From NCBI RefSeq assembly GCF_900104805.1, contig NZ_LT629751.1:1841001-1905000 (forward strand): 64,000 nt of DNA. The letters run 5' to 3'. Below are positions 1-9,210 of the stretch, one piece after another (within the stretch, counting starts at the first letter, position 1; every line of letters starts with the position of its first letter). This DNA is from Pseudomonas oryzae (lineage in GTDB: Bacteria; Pseudomonadota; Gammaproteobacteria; Pseudomonadales; Pseudomonadaceae). The position numbers and the translations under genes are program-made. The notes beneath the pieces were generated by a model. That model saw only the letters and a list, made by a program, of their open reading frames with translations. It was not told the DNA's origin and searched no databases.

Positions 1-97
1 CGAAGATCAGCAACAGCGCGCACAGGCTCATGACCATCCAGTGGAAGTTCGTGAAGCGCGCGTTGTCGATGATCTGGTGAACGTCGATTTTTCGCAT
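1..97 (-). CDS. benK: Benzoate MFS transporter, N-terminal fragment
   Basis: Only the first 32 codons are inside the window; the gene runs off the left edge. The N-terminus MRKIDVHQIIDNARFTNFHW, followed by a hydrophobic segment (MVMSLCALLLIF), matches the start of aromatic-acid:H+ symporters of the AAHS family (BenK/PcaK), which bring benzoate across the inner membrane. It follows benD on the same strand after a 119-bp gap holding a REP-like palindrome, the usual position of benK after benABCD. An AGAGAG stretch upstream of the ATG can serve as ribosome binding site. Another AAHS member (PcaK-like) cannot be excluded from so short a fragment. Confidence 0.75.
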   Translation of the reverse strand, partial: MRKIDVHQIIDNARFTNFHWMVMSLCALLLIF

Positions 98-150
98 GGC
101 GTTTCTCTCTTGTTGTTGTTGTGAAGACTCGTATGCATTGCTAGTGGCCC

Positions 151-206
151 GTAGGAGCCAGCTTGCTGGCGATGCCGTTGCTGATCGCCAGCAAGCTGGC
201 TCCTAC
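151..206. repeat. REP-like palindrome between benD and benK
   Basis: Two perfectly complementary 23-nt arms (151-173 and 184-206) are separated by a 10-nt loop. The arms begin GTAGGAGCCAGCTTGCTGGC. This is the typical GTAGGAGC repetitive extragenic palindrome of Pseudomonas genomes. It may also act as a terminator or mRNA stabiliser between benD and the transporter. Confidence 0.85.
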
Positions 207-216
207 GCACGCGGTG

Positions 217-993
217 TCAGCCCAGGTCGCCGCCGCCCACCGGCAGGGTCACGCCGGTGATGTAGGAGGCCTCGTCCGAGGCGAGGAACAGGATGGCGCC
301 GACCTGCTCGTCGATGGTCCCGTAGCGCTTCATCAGGCTGCTCTGGATGGTCTGGTCGACGATCTGCTGGTACCAGACCTTTTCCTGCGCGCTCTGCTCG
401 GCGGCGTTGCGCGGGATGCGCCGCGGCGGGGCTTCGGTGCCGCCCGGCGCGGTGGCGTTGACGCGGATGCCGCGCTCGGCGGTCTCCAGCGCCAGGCAGG
501 CGGTCAGCGCGTTGACGCCGCCCTTGGCCGCGCCGTAGGGCACGCGGTTGACGCCGCGGGTGGCGATGGAGGAAACGTTGACGATGGCGCCGGCGCCCTG
601 CTCGAGCATGTACGGCAGCGCGGCGTGGCAGCACCACAGGGTGGGGAACAGCGAGCGGCGCACCTCGGCCTCGATCTCGTTCTCCTGGTAGTGCTCGAAC
701 GGCTTGGCCCAGATGGTGCCGCCGACGTTGTTGACCAGGATGTCGAGGCGGCCGAAGCGTTCCACTGCGGCGGCCATGACACTCGCGCAGTCGGCGTGCT
801 GTTCGAGGTCGGCGGTCAGGGTCAGCACTTCGGCGACGCCGGCCAGCTCGCCCTGCAGCTCGTGGACCAGTTCGGAGCGGTCGACCAGCACCAGGCGACC
901 GCCTTCGGCGGCCATGCGCAGGGCGACGCCGCGGCCGATGCCTTGGGCCGCGCCGGTGATCACGGCGACCTTGTCTTGGAAACGCTTGTACAT
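217..993 (-). CDS. benD: Benzoate cis-diol dehydrogenase BenD
   Basis: A 258-residue short-chain dehydrogenase/reductase that oxidises 1,2-dihydroxycyclohexa-3,5-diene-1-carboxylate to catechol with NAD+ and loss of CO2. The Rossmann motif GAAQGIGRG lies near residues 14-22, followed by the NNVGG structural motif. The catalytic Ser (VNVSSIATRG) and YGAAKGG (Tyr-x3-Lys) are present. The start was set at MYKRFQDKVAVITG, as in BenD/XylL; an in-frame ATG 42 nt upstream would add an atypical leader. It closes the benABCD series on the minus strand, 73 bp after benC. Confidence 0.93.
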   Translation of the reverse strand: MYKRFQDKVAVITGAAQGIGRGVALRMAAEGGRLVLVDRSELVHELQGELAGVAEVLTLTADLEQHADCASVMAAAVERFGRLDILVNNVGGTIWAKPFEHYQENEIEAEVRRSLFPTLWCCHAALPYMLEQGAGAIVNVSSIATRGVNRVPYGAAKGGVNALTACLALETAERGIRVNATAPGGTEAPPRRIPRNAAEQSAQEKVWYQQIVDQTIQSSLMKRYGTIDEQVGAILFLASDEASYITGVTLPVGGGDLG

Positions 994-1066
994 GGCGAAG
1001 AATCCGTTAAAAAGGGGCCCGCAGGGCGGGCCCAAGGCCTCTCATGCTTGCATCAGGAACCAGGCG

Positions 1067-2077
1067 TCAGGCGCTGGCGGCGAACTTCTCGTAGTAGAAA
1101 TTCGCCGGCTGGATGCCGCGCTGGCGCAGGTCCTGGCTGACCGCCTCGACCATCGGCGGCGGACCGCACAGGTAGATGTCGACGTCGCCGTCGTTGAGCT
1201 GGCCGGGGGCGATGTGCTGGGTGACGTAGCCCTTGTTCGGGTAGCTGCTCTCGGGGTTGGCCACACAGGCGGCGAAGGTGAAGTTGGGGATGCGCGCGGC
1301 GAAGGCTTCGAGCTTGTCCATCTCGACCAGGTCGAAGTCGTTGGTCACGCCGTAGATCAGGTGCACCGGGTGGGAGCTGCCCTCGGCGGCGATCTTCTCG
1401 AGCATGGCGAGGAACGGCGCGAGACCGGTACCACCGGCGAGCAGCAGCAGCGGGCGCTTGATGTCGCGCAGGTAGAAGCTGCCCAGCGGGCCGGTCAGGG
1501 TCATGGCATCGCCGGCCTTGGCCTGGTTGCCGAGGAAGCCGCTCATCAGGCCGCCCGGCACGTTGCGGATCAGGAAGCTGACCACGCCGCCGCTCTGCAG
1601 CGAGCTGAACGAGTAGGCACGGGTTTCGCTGGTGCCCGGCACCTGCAGGTTGACGTACTGGCCCGGCAGGAAGGCCAGGCTCTCCAGTTCGGCGCCGGCG
1701 ATGGTCAGGCCGATGGTGCTGGCCGACAGCGCGCGGACTTCGCGGATCTCGGCATTGAAGCTGGCCTGCTGGGTCTTGCACACGGCGGAGGATGCCGGCA
1801 CGCGCACCACGCAGTCGCTCTCGGCGCGCATCTGGCAGGTCAGCACATAGCCCTGCTGCAGCTCGTCGTCGCTCAGCGCGTCTTCGATGAAGTTGTCACC
1901 CATGTCATAGCTGCCGGCCTCGGCGAAGCACTTGCAGGCGCCGCAGGCGCCATCACGGCAGTCCAGCGGAATGTTGACGCCCTGGCGGTAGGCGGCATCG
2001 GCCACGGTCTCGCCGACCTTGGCGTCGATGAAGCGGGTAACCCCGTCTTCGAAATTCAGTGCGATCTTGTGCGACAT
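1067..2077 (-). CDS. benC: Benzoate 1,2-dioxygenase electron-transfer component BenC
   Basis: A 336-residue reductase passing electrons from NADH to the BenAB oxygenase. The N-terminal plant-type [2Fe-2S] ferredoxin domain carries CRDGACGACKC plus a later Cys (about residues 40-82). An FAD-binding domain with RAYSFSS and an NAD-binding domain with GGTGLAPFL follow. The start MSHKIALNFEDG is chosen because AGCGAGGT lies a few bases upstream; an in-frame ATG seven codons earlier lacks such a site. Length and domain order match BenC/XylZ. It lies 126 bp downstream of benB. Confidence 0.96.
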   Translation of the reverse strand: MSHKIALNFEDGVTRFIDAKVGETVADAAYRQGVNIPLDCRDGACGACKCFAEAGSYDMGDNFIEDALSDDELQQGYVLTCQMRAESDCVVRVPASSAVCKTQQASFNAEIREVRALSASTIGLTIAGAELESLAFLPGQYVNLQVPGTSETRAYSFSSLQSGGVVSFLIRNVPGGLMSGFLGNQAKAGDAMTLTGPLGSFYLRDIKRPLLLLAGGTGLAPFLAMLEKIAAEGSSHPVHLIYGVTNDFDLVEMDKLEAFAARIPNFTFAACVANPESSYPNKGYVTQHIAPGQLNDGDVDIYLCGPPPMVEAVSQDLRQRGIQPANFYYEKFAASA

Positions 2078-2203
2078 GCTGCACCTCGCTTGGAGCAATA
2101 TTCAGCGCATGGCCTGGGCCACACGCGCACGCAGGAAGGAAGTGGCGCCGGTGGCGCCCTTCCGGCCCAGCCTGGGGCGCCAGTGGCGCCCCGGCCGAGT
2201 CGA

Positions 2204-2692
2204 TTAGATGTGGTACACGTCGATGACCTGGCGGACGTAGTCGTTCTTCAGCACGACCTTCTTCTCCTTGATCACCGGGTTGGAACCGCGGGTGTCGAGG
2301 GTGTAGAAGCTGGTGCCGTAGAAGTGGTCGACGGTCTTGTAGCGGAAGCTCAGGGTGTGCCAGTTGAAGCGCACCTTCACGAAGCCCACGCCCTGCTCGA
2401 CGATTTCCAGGTTGCTGATGTTGTGCGAGGTGCGGGTGTCCGGGATGGTGGCACTCGAACGCTCGGTCTTGATGCGGAACACGCGGTCTTCCAGACCACC
2501 GCGGTTGCCGTACCAGATCAGCGAGATTTCGCGCTGCGGGTCCTGGGTCAGCTGGTCCTGGTCATCCCAGGCCGGCATCCAGAAGCTGGCGTCCGGGGCG
2601 TACAGCTCCAGCCACTCGTCCCACTGCTTGTCGTCCAGGAGGCGCGCTTCGCGGTAGAGGAAGTCGCGCACTTGCTCGTAGGTCATGCTCAT
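2204..2692 (-). CDS. benB: Benzoate 1,2-dioxygenase small (beta) subunit BenB
   Basis: A 162-residue beta subunit of the ring-hydroxylating dioxygenase, an SnoaL-like fold with a structural role in the alpha3beta3 oxygenase. The start TYEQVRDFLYREARLLDDKQWDEWLELY and the motif WMPAWDDQDQ are typical of BenB/XylY. Its ATG directly abuts the TAA stop of benA, so translation is probably coupled. A second in-frame ATG two codons in could also be used. Confidence 0.96.
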   Translation of the reverse strand: MSMTYEQVRDFLYREARLLDDKQWDEWLELYAPDASFWMPAWDDQDQLTQDPQREISLIWYGNRGGLEDRVFRIKTERSSATIPDTRTSHNISNLEIVEQGVGFVKVRFNWHTLSFRYKTVDHFYGTSFYTLDTRGSNPVIKEKKVVLKNDYVRQVIDVYHI

Positions 2693-4054
2693 TTACGCGC
2701 CCTCCACGTGGATCAGCTGGTCCTTTTCCTTCTTGAGTGCCTTGATCATTTCCTGCTGCCAGTAGTGGTGCTGCAGCACGAACAGGCCTTCGTCCTCGGT
2801 GCGCACGCCGCTCAGTTGCGGCTGCAGGTCGATTTCCTTGGCGGCGTCATCGGCGCCGTCGACCCAGTGCTTGGCACCGCGGGACATGTCGTTCCACGGC
2901 ATGGCGCGGCCCTGGAAGCCTTCCTGGCAGGCGCGGAACTCTTCCAGATCGTCCGGGGTGGCCATGCCGGAGACGTTGAAGAAGTCTTCGTACTGGCGGA
3001 TGCGGCGGGCACGCGCTTCGGCGTTCTCGCCCTTGGGCGCGATGCAGTAGATGGTCACTTCGGTCTTGTCGACCGACAGCGGACGGGCGATGCGCAGCTG
3101 CGAGCCGAACTGGTCCATCAGGTACAGGTTCGGGTACAGGCACAGGTTGCGCGAATGGCCGATCATCCAGTCGGCGCGGGCCTCGCCGAACTCGCTGACC
3201 AGGCGCTCGCGCTGGGCGAACAGCGGACGGTCTTCCGGGTTGTCCCAGCGGGTCCACAGCAGCAGGTGGCCGTTCTCGAAGGAGTAGAAACCACCGCCCT
3301 TCTTGCCCCAGCCGCCGGCGCTCATGGCGCGGATGTCGTCGCCAGCTTCCTTGAGCTTGCGCTGCTGCTGGGTGGCGGCGTAGTTCCAGTGCACGGCGGT
3401 GACGTGGTAGCCGTCGGCGCCGTTCTCGGCCTGCAGCTTCCAGTTGCCGTCGAACACGTAGGTGGAGGAACCGCGCAGTACTTCCAGGCCGTCCGGCGAC
3501 TGGTCGCAGACCATGTCGATGATCTTCTTCGACTCGCCGAGGAACTCTTCCAGCGGGGCGACGTCGGCATTCAGGCTGCCGAACAGGAAGCCGCGGTAGG
3601 ACTCGAAGCGGGCGACCTTCTTCAGGTCGTGGGAGCCGTCGCAGTTGAAGCTGTCCGGATAGCCGGCTTCGGCCGGGTCCTTGACCTTGAGCAGCTTGCC
3701 CGAGTTGTTGAAGGTCCAGCCGTGGAACGGGCAGGTGTAGGTGGCCTTGTTGCCGCTCTTGAAGCGGCACAGGGTAGCGCCGCGGTGGCTGCAGGCGTTG
3801 ATGAACGCATTCAACTCACCATCCTTGTTGCGCGCGATGAAGATCGGCTGGCGCCCCATGTAGGTGGTGTAGTAGTCGTTCTTGTTGGGGATCTGGCTCT
3901 CGTGGGCCAGGTAGATCCAGTTGCCCTCGAAGATGTGCTTCATCTCCAGGTCGAACAGGCGCGGATCGGTGAACATCTCCCGCTTGCAGCGGTAGACGCC
4001 CTTTTCCTTATCTTCTTCCAGCAGGCTTTCGAGGTATTCGAATTCCAGGGTCAT
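2693..4054 (-). CDS. benA: Benzoate 1,2-dioxygenase large (alpha) subunit BenA
   Basis: A 453-residue catalytic subunit that dihydroxylates benzoate to the cis-diol. The N-terminal Rieske [2Fe-2S] centre is visible as [11 protein letters not shown] followed by CPFHGWTF. The C-terminal domain carries the mononuclear iron site region [16 protein letters not shown] (bridging Asp, His ligands). The start [19 protein letters not shown] agrees with BenA and has GGAGG upstream; a longer in-frame reading begins 114 nt earlier inside the promoter region. It is the first gene of benABCD. The 222-bp leader holds a BenR-type operator. Confidence 0.97.
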   Translation of the reverse strand: MTLEFEYLESLLEEDKEKGVYRCKREMFTDPRLFDLEMKHIFEGNWIYLAHESQIPNKNDYYTTYMGRQPIFIARNKDGELNAFINACSHRGATLCRFKSGNKATYTCPFHGWTFNNSGKLLKVKDPAEAGYPDSFNCDGSHDLKKVARFESYRGFLFGSLNADVAPLEEFLGESKKIIDMVCDQSPDGLEVLRGSSTYVFDGNWKLQAENGADGYHVTAVHWNYAATQQQRKLKEAGDDIRAMSAGGWGKKGGGFYSFENGHLLLWTRWDNPEDRPLFAQRERLVSEFGEARADWMIGHSRNLCLYPNLYLMDQFGSQLRIARPLSVDKTEVTIYCIAPKGENAEARARRIRQYEDFFNVSGMATPDDLEEFRACQEGFQGRAMPWNDMSRGAKHWVDGADDAAKEIDLQPQLSGVRTEDEGLFVLQHHYWQQEMIKALKKEKDQLIHVEGA

Positions 4055-4122
4055 CGCCTTGGCCTCCGTTGTTATTGTTCGTTGCAGTGAGATGAAGGCT
4101 AAGGCTCGGACGGCGTCGGCAA

Positions 4123-4159
4123 TATCCACTTTGCGCGCGAGCTTTATCCGTTTTTTGCA
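4123..4159 (-). promoter_or_regulatory. Predicted BenR (XylS-family) operator of the benA promoter
   Basis: Read on the minus strand, 4159-4145 is TGCAAAAAACGGATA, an exact TGCA-N6-GGNTA half-site as known for XylS/BenR. A second, degenerate half ends in GGATA at 4127-4123, 22 nt further on. The pair lies in the benR-benA intergenic region, about 70-105 bp upstream of the benA start codon. Confidence 0.7.
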
Positions 4160-4276
4160 ATGTGACAAAAACGCGCAGGCAGCCGAACGCGCCCCGCGCC
4201 GCCAGGCGGCGCGAGGTGGGTCAGCGGGGACGGGAAAGCAGGTGGGGACGCCGGGCGCGAGCCGCCCGGCCGGGAA

Positions 4277-5227
4277 TCAGACGCGGCGACGCAGGGTGTC
4301 GGAGGGCAGCTCGCCGAAGGCGTTCTTGTAGGTTTCCGAGAAGCGGCCAAGGTGCAGGAAGCCGTAGTCGAGGGCGATCTCGGTGACGTTGCGTACCGTG
4401 GTGCGCGGATCGCTCAGGCGCTGGCGGATGGATTCCAGCTTGCGCTGGCGGATGTAGTTCTTCGGCGTGGTACCGGTGCTCTTCTCGAACAGCGCGTACA
4501 GCGAGCGCGGACTCATGCGCGCCAGTTGGGCCAGTTGCTCGAGGCTGATGTCCTGCTTGAGGTTGTCCTCGATGAACTGGGCGATGCGCTCGAACGACGG
4601 GTTGCCGGAGAGCGGGTCGAAGCTGATGTTGTTCTTCAGCAGGGCAAGCAGCTTGCTGGCGATGATCCGTGCGTACTGCTCCTGGATCTGCGGGATGGCG
4701 TGCTCACTTTCCGCCTCGTCGCAGACCAGACCGAGCAGGCCGGTGAAACCCTCGAGTTCGCTGAGCGCATGGCGCGGGGTGAAGCGGATGCCTTCGCCGG
4801 GCCGGCGCCACTGGTTGTCGCTGCAGGCCTTGTCGAGAAACGCCGCCGGCAGCTTGACGATGAACTTCTCGCAGTCGTCCGAGTAGGTCAGGTCGACCGG
4901 ATCGTCCGGGTTGATCAGCAGCAGCTCGCCGGGGGTGAAGTGGTGCTCCTCGCCACGGCCACGCCACAGGCAATGGCCCCTGAGCAGGATCTGCAGGTGG
5001 TAGATGGTTTCCAGCGCCGGCGAGGTGACCCGCACGCTGCCGCCGTAGCTGATGCGGCACAGGTCGAGGCTGGCGAGGGTGCGATGGCTGAGGCTGGCCG
5101 CCGGCGTGCCGGTGTTCGGCAGGCGGATGCAGTGGGAGCCGACGTGCTGGTTGACGTACTCCGATACCGCATAGGGATCGGCATTCGCGAAGATGCGGCT
5201 CTTCTCGTTCAGCAGACGACAGTCCAT
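4277..5227 (-). CDS. benR: AraC/XylS-family activator of the ben operon, BenR
   Basis: A 316-residue regulator closely resembling XylS/BenR throughout (start MDCRLLNEKSRIF, then YAVSEYVNQHVGSH). The N-terminal benzoate-sensing and dimerisation half is followed by the C-terminal double helix-turn-helix, including ARMSPRSLYALFEKSTGTTPK and EIALDYGFLHLGRFSETYK. The start matches XylS; a possible 41-codon upstream extension is not conserved in that family as recalled. It lies immediately upstream of benA in the same orientation, with a matching operator between them. Benzoate-dependent activation of benABCD is inferred from family and context. Confidence 0.95.
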   Translation of the reverse strand: MDCRLLNEKSRIFANADPYAVSEYVNQHVGSHCIRLPNTGTPAASLSHRTLASLDLCRISYGGSVRVTSPALETIYHLQILLRGHCLWRGRGEEHHFTPGELLLINPDDPVDLTYSDDCEKFIVKLPAAFLDKACSDNQWRRPGEGIRFTPRHALSELEGFTGLLGLVCDEAESEHAIPQIQEQYARIIASKLLALLKNNISFDPLSGNPSFERIAQFIEDNLKQDISLEQLAQLARMSPRSLYALFEKSTGTTPKNYIRQRKLESIRQRLSDPRTTVRNVTEIALDYGFLHLGRFSETYKNAFGELPSDTLRRRV

Positions 5228-5596
5228 GACTCTGGGTGCTCTTGTAGTTGTTTTTGGCAACTGGCGGTGGAGCGCACACAAGGCATCCACCGTCGTTTCC
5301 CCTCTATTGATGCACAACCGCCGGCCGGGCAGAAGGGGGTTGCGGATCAACGGTCATGCCCGATTCGCGCGCCGTCTTCTTGTCGAAGATCTGGATTGCG
5401 CGGCAAATCCGAGCGAACCGATAAGATATTCACCTTTTCCAGAATAGGGGATTCGACCAAGGCCGGACACGCTGGCGCGCGATAACCGCCCACATTTTCT
5501 GCGCCCCACTTGTCATGCAGGCCCGCGAAAAGTGCCGGCCGCCGCTCTGCGGCGCGCCTTGCAGGCCACTCATCGGGTAGCACAACGCCATCAGGT
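5228..5596. other. Non-coding region upstream of benR
   Basis: A 369-bp gap between the benR start and the pcaR end. It must contain the benR promoter and any pcaR terminator. AT-richer patches occur around 5409-5450, but I see no convincing promoter boxes, hairpin or small gene. Confidence 0.5.
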
Positions 5597-6436
5597 TCAG
5601 TGGAACAACTGCAGGCTCAGCTCGCGGCTGGCGGCGAGCAATGCGGGCAGGTAGCGGGTCTCCAGCTCCTGGCGACTGACCCGCCCGGCGTGGGTGCTGA
5701 CGTTCATCGCCGCCAGCACGTGGCCGGCGGCGTCGCGCACCGGCACCGCCACCGAACGCAGGCCCTGCTCCAGCTCCTGGTCGACGATGCACCAGCCCTG
5801 CGCGCGCACCTGCTGCAGGCATTCCCACAGCGCCTCGGGGGTGTGCAGGGTGCGGCTGGTCTTGGGCAGCAGCTCGGCGTGCGCCAGGTAGTCCTGCAGG
5901 CTGGCGTCGTCGAGGGCGGCGAGCATGATGCGGCCCATCGAGGTGCAGTAGGCCGGCAGGCGGCTGCCGACGCTGAGGTCCACCGAGATGAGCCGCTGCG
6001 GGATGGCCGAACGGGCGATGTACAGCACCTCCTCGCCTTCCAGGGTGGCCAGGTTGCAGGCCTCGTGCAGCTGCTCGCTGATGCGGTCGAGGAACGGCTG
6101 CGCCGATACCGCCAGCGGCGTGGACGACAGGTAGGCGTGGCCGAGGGTCAGCACCTTGGGCAGCAGCGAATAGGTGCGCCCGTCGGTGGTGGCGTAACCG
6201 AGCTTCATCAGGGTGTGCAGGCAGCGGCGCACGGCGGCGCGCGGGATGCCGGTGCGGTGGCTGATCTGGGCGATGGTCAGGTGGCGCTTGCGCTCCTGGA
6301 AGGCGTTGATCACCGCCAGGCCGCGGGCCAGCGAGGTCATGAAGTTGGGGTCGCCGCTCAGCTCCTCGATGCGCTGGGCCGGCGAGATGTAGGGCGGTGG
6401 AGCGAGGGGCGAAGGCGTCGGTCGGGCGTCGGTCAT
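5597..6436 (-). CDS. pcaR: IclR-family regulator PcaR
   Basis: A 279-residue IclR-type regulator. The N-terminal winged helix-turn-helix (LTIAQISHRTGIPRAAVRRCL) and the effector domain (PLAVSAQPFLDRISEQLHEA, QELEQGLRSVAVPV, NVSTHAGRVS) closely follow Pseudomonas PcaR, which activates beta-ketoadipate pathway genes in response to beta-ketoadipate. It sits between benR and a ZapE-like gene, 51 bp from the latter. The pcaIJ, pcaF and pcaK genes that PcaR normally controls are not in this window, so its targets probably lie elsewhere on the chromosome. Confidence 0.88.
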   Translation of the reverse strand: MTDARPTPSPLAPPPYISPAQRIEELSGDPNFMTSLARGLAVINAFQERKRHLTIAQISHRTGIPRAAVRRCLHTLMKLGYATTDGRTYSLLPKVLTLGHAYLSSTPLAVSAQPFLDRISEQLHEACNLATLEGEEVLYIARSAIPQRLISVDLSVGSRLPAYCTSMGRIMLAALDDASLQDYLAHAELLPKTSRTLHTPEALWECLQQVRAQGWCIVDQELEQGLRSVAVPVRDAAGHVLAAMNVSTHAGRVSRQELETRYLPALLAASRELSLQLFH

Positions 6437-6487
6437 GGGAGCTTCCCTGGCGGTGATGGGCCATCCCCGGGCGGAGCGGCGATCCGA

Positions 6488-7564
6488 TTATCGAACCGAA
6501 GTCCGATTATCGCAATCCTCCGCGCGCAGCTGCGCTAGCCGGCTGCGGGTGCGGGCGAAGTCGGCCGGCGCGTGCGCCACGCACAGCTCGTCGAGAGCCA
6601 CCGCGCTGCCGAGCAGCAGCTGCACGCCGCTGTCGTAGGCGATGTCGACGAAGTTGAGGAAGCGCTGCTGCACGTCCAGCGAGCGCTGGTCCAGCGGCGG
6701 GATGCCGCTGATCGCCAGGCAGGCGAAGTGCCGGCACAGCCACAGGTAGTCGGCGGTGGCGCTGGGCACCTCGAACAGCTCGGCGAACTCCAGCCACAGG
6801 CAGTCCTGGCTGCGCGCCAGCGGCCTCAGGCGCAGGCGGTTGACCGCCAGTGTCTCCCCTGCCCCGTCCTTCGCCAGGCCCAGCGCCGCGGCCAGATGCG
6901 CCTCGGCGCCGGCGGCCGGCCAGCAGTAGCGGCCCCAGTCGCGCGCACTGAGCGGCCGGTAGTCGCGGCCGCCGTCCAGCTCGATAACCGTGAGGCGTTG
7001 CTGGAGGAGCCGGATGAACGGCTTGAAGCGCTCGTGATACAGCGGATTCGGGCAGAGCGCGGCGGGCGCGTAGTTGGAAGTGAGCACCACGCCGACCTGC
7101 TCGTGGAGCAGGTGCTGGAGCAGGCGGCCGAGCAGGATGGCGTCGCCGATGTCGTGGACGTGGAATTCGTCGAAACACAGCAGGCGCACCTCGCCGGCCA
7201 GCTCGCGGGCGACCAGCGCCAGCGGGTCGGGCTGGCCGGTGAAGCGCAAGAGGCGCTGCTGCACGTCCTGCAGGAAGGCGTGGAAGTGAACGCGGCGCTT
7301 GGCCGCCAGCGGCGCGGCGGCGAAGAAGCAGTCGAGCAGCAGGCTCTTGCCGCGCCCTACCCCACCCCACAGGTAGACCTCGCCGCTGTGCCGGCGCAGC
7401 CAGCCGCGGCGGCCGTCGAGCTGGCGTTGCAGCCAGTCGGCCAGGAGGGCGAAGGCAGTCTGCTGGGCGGGGTCGGCGCTCAGGCCACGTTCGGCGAGCT
7501 GCTCGGCGAAGCGCTGGCGCAGGGTGGCGGCGAGGTTGGCGGGAATGGGCTGGACGGCGGACAT
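6488..7564 (-). CDS. zapE: AFG1/ZapE-family P-loop ATPase
   Basis: A 358-residue AFG1-like ATPase. Walker A is GGVGRGKSLLLD and Walker B is LLCFDEFHV, followed by a sensor region (VVLTSNYAP). ZapE-type members associate with the division ring; mitochondrial AFG1 homologues work in protein quality control. The start MSAVQPIPANLAATLRQRF is preferred over an upstream ATG that adds 21 residues overlapping a REP-rich spacer. Pseudomonads often have more than one AFG1-like protein, so equivalence to E. coli ZapE is a family-level inference. Its place between pcaG and pcaR looks incidental. Confidence 0.82.
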   Translation of the reverse strand: MSAVQPIPANLAATLRQRFAEQLAERGLSADPAQQTAFALLADWLQRQLDGRRGWLRRHSGEVYLWGGVGRGKSLLLDCFFAAAPLAAKRRVHFHAFLQDVQQRLLRFTGQPDPLALVARELAGEVRLLCFDEFHVHDIGDAILLGRLLQHLLHEQVGVVLTSNYAPAALCPNPLYHERFKPFIRLLQQRLTVIELDGGRDYRPLSARDWGRYCWPAAGAEAHLAAALGLAKDGAGETLAVNRLRLRPLARSQDCLWLEFAELFEVPSATADYLWLCRHFACLAISGIPPLDQRSLDVQQRFLNFVDIAYDSGVQLLLGSAVALDELCVAHAPADFARTRSRLAQLRAEDCDNRTSVR

Positions 7565-7646
7565 CGGCACGGAGTTCTCGACATGACGAACCCGCGCTGT
7601 GGGGCAGCGCGGGTATGGCACTCGCATGAAACCAATTTTCCGGTCC

Positions 7647-7704
7647 GTAGGGGCGAATTCATTCGCCTTGGCGGGGCACTTTTGGCGAATGAATTCGCCC
7701 CTAC
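7647..7704. repeat. REP-like palindrome with GGCGAATTCATTCGCC arms
   Basis: Two perfect 21-nt complementary arms (7647-7667 and 7684-7704) flank a 16-nt loop. The same 21-nt arms recur at 14496-14552 with a different loop, so this is a dispersed repeat family. It lies between pcaG and the zapE-like gene and could also terminate pcaHG transcription. Confidence 0.85.
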
Positions 7705-7790
7705 AGCGGATTGATCAGGCCCGGAAGCCATTCATGCGAATGCCCTGGCAACGCGGGTTTGGGTGGGCAACGACAGGGCGAAACCTTCGA

Positions 7791-8381
7791 TCAGAAGTCG
7801 AAGAACACCGTCTCGCCTTCACCCTGGATGCGGATGTCGAAGCGGTAGGCGGTCTGGCCGTCCACCTCGCAGCGCTTGGCGATCAGGGTCTGCCGGCGCT
7901 CCACCGCCTCGATCAGGTTGAGCACCGGATCGGCGGCGTTGGCTGCCACTTCGTCGTCGAAGTAGATGCGCGTCTGCAGGTGGATGTTGATCCCGCGGGC
8001 GAACAGCGACACGTTGATGTGCGGCGCCTGCTTGCCCACCGCGCCCGGCTTGACGGTCTTCACCGTCCACTCGCCGGCATCGAAGGTGGTGGCGGTACGG
8101 CCGAAACCGTTGAACGGCTTCTCCAGATCGTAGGCGCAGTCGTAGACGCCTTCGTGGTTGGCCTGCCAGAGCTCGAGGAAGGAGTCGCGCACCAGGTGGC
8201 CGTTGCCGTCGAACACGCGGCCGATCAGCAGGATGTGCTCGCCGGCGGCGCCCGGCTTGGCCATCTCGTTCCAGACTTCCTGGTCACGGGTCGGGTTGCC
8301 GGCGGCGGCCAGGGCCAGGCCGATGTGCACGTAGGGGCCGGCGGTCTGCGAAGGGGTTTCCGGCAGCAGGTCGAAATTCAT
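7791..8381 (-). CDS. pcaG: Protocatechuate 3,4-dioxygenase alpha subunit PcaG
   Basis: A 196-residue alpha subunit of the intradiol dioxygenase that opens protocatechuate to beta-carboxy-cis,cis-muconate. Family motifs are visible: TPSQTAGPYVHIGLAL at the start, LLIGRVFDGNGHLVRDSFLELWQANHEG, and the C-terminal YRFDIRIQGEGETVFFDF. The start MNFDLLPETPSQ has AGAGGAG upstream; the reading frame is open further upstream but overlaps pcaH. It follows pcaH by 14 bp and is surely co-transcribed. The alpha subunit lacks a full iron-ligand set, as in the family. Confidence 0.96.
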   Translation of the reverse strand: MNFDLLPETPSQTAGPYVHIGLALAAAGNPTRDQEVWNEMAKPGAAGEHILLIGRVFDGNGHLVRDSFLELWQANHEGVYDCAYDLEKPFNGFGRTATTFDAGEWTVKTVKPGAVGKQAPHINVSLFARGINIHLQTRIYFDDEVAANAADPVLNLIEAVERRQTLIAKRCEVDGQTAYRFDIRIQGEGETVFFDF

Positions 8382-8395
8382 GGTCGGCTCCTCTC

Positions 8396-9115
8396 TCACT
8401 GGTTCTCGAAGTGGGTCTTGCGCTGGCCGCGCAGGACGATGTCGAAGCGGTAGGCCAGGCTGTCCATGGGCGTGCCCATGCTCATGTCCAGGCGACCGAT
8501 CAGGGTCTGCACGGCGTCCGGGTTGGCGATGGTGCGGACGATCGGGCACTTCGGAATCAGCGGATCGCCCTCGAAGTACATCTGGGTGATCAGCTTGGTG
8601 GAGATCGACGGGCCAGCGATGGACACGTGGATGTGCGACGGACGCCACTCGTTGGGGCCGTTGCGCCACGGGTAGGGACCCGGCTTGATGGTGCGGAAGA
8701 AGTAGTTGCCGTTGGCGTCGGTCAGGGTACGGCCGACCCCGCCGAAGTTGGGGTCGAGCGGCGCCAGGTAGCGGTCGTTCTTGTGGCGGTAGCGGCCGCC
8801 GGCGTTGGCCTGCCACATCTCCACCAGGGTGTGCGGGATCGGCTGGCCGTACTGGTCGACCACGCGGCCGAACATGATGATGCGCTCGCCCACCGGCAGA
8901 CCGCCGTTGTTGAAGTTGAGCAGCAGGTCGTTGTCGTACTTGCCGAGCTTGAGGTGCGAGAAGTCCGGGCCGGTGGTCTCGGAGATCGACTGCGGGATGC
9001 TCACCAGCGCCTGGCGCGGCGAGCGCGGCACGGAAGTCTTGTAGTCGGGGGTGTAGGCCTTCGGCTGCCAGTTGCGGTCACGGGTGACGAACCGGCTGTT
9101 TTCCGCGTCGTGCAT
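8396..9115 (-). CDS. pcaH: Protocatechuate 3,4-dioxygenase beta subunit PcaH
   Basis: A 239-residue iron-binding beta subunit. The expected non-haem Fe(III) ligands are present: Tyr in [11 protein letters not shown], Tyr in KPGPYPWRN, and two His in RPSHIHVSI. The N-terminal [11 protein letters not shown] and the domain [15 protein letters not shown] are typical of PcaH. AAGAGGAAC precedes the ATG. It is the first gene of pcaHG, downstream of pcaQ on the same strand, with a palindromic LysR-type site in the gap between them. Confidence 0.97.
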   Translation of the reverse strand: MHDAENSRFVTRDRNWQPKAYTPDYKTSVPRSPRQALVSIPQSISETTGPDFSHLKLGKYDNDLLLNFNNGGLPVGERIIMFGRVVDQYGQPIPHTLVEMWQANAGGRYRHKNDRYLAPLDPNFGGVGRTLTDANGNYFFRTIKPGPYPWRNGPNEWRPSHIHVSIAGPSISTKLITQMYFEGDPLIPKCPIVRTIANPDAVQTLIGRLDMSMGTPMDSLAYRFDIVLRGQRKTHFENQ

Positions 9116-9210
9116 GCTGCGTTCCTCTTGTTGGAGTTGTCGGAGCGGATCTGAGTGAGGTCAGTCTGCCCGGCTCCTTGCCTCGAGGAAATTGAATTGT
9201 ACTGCTTGGT

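Noticed and set aside
704-4090. 1128-codon open frame on the plus strand
   Set aside because: Antisense shadow of benABC; the minus strand encodes well-conserved enzymes with all their motifs. Long antisense frames are common in high-GC DNA.
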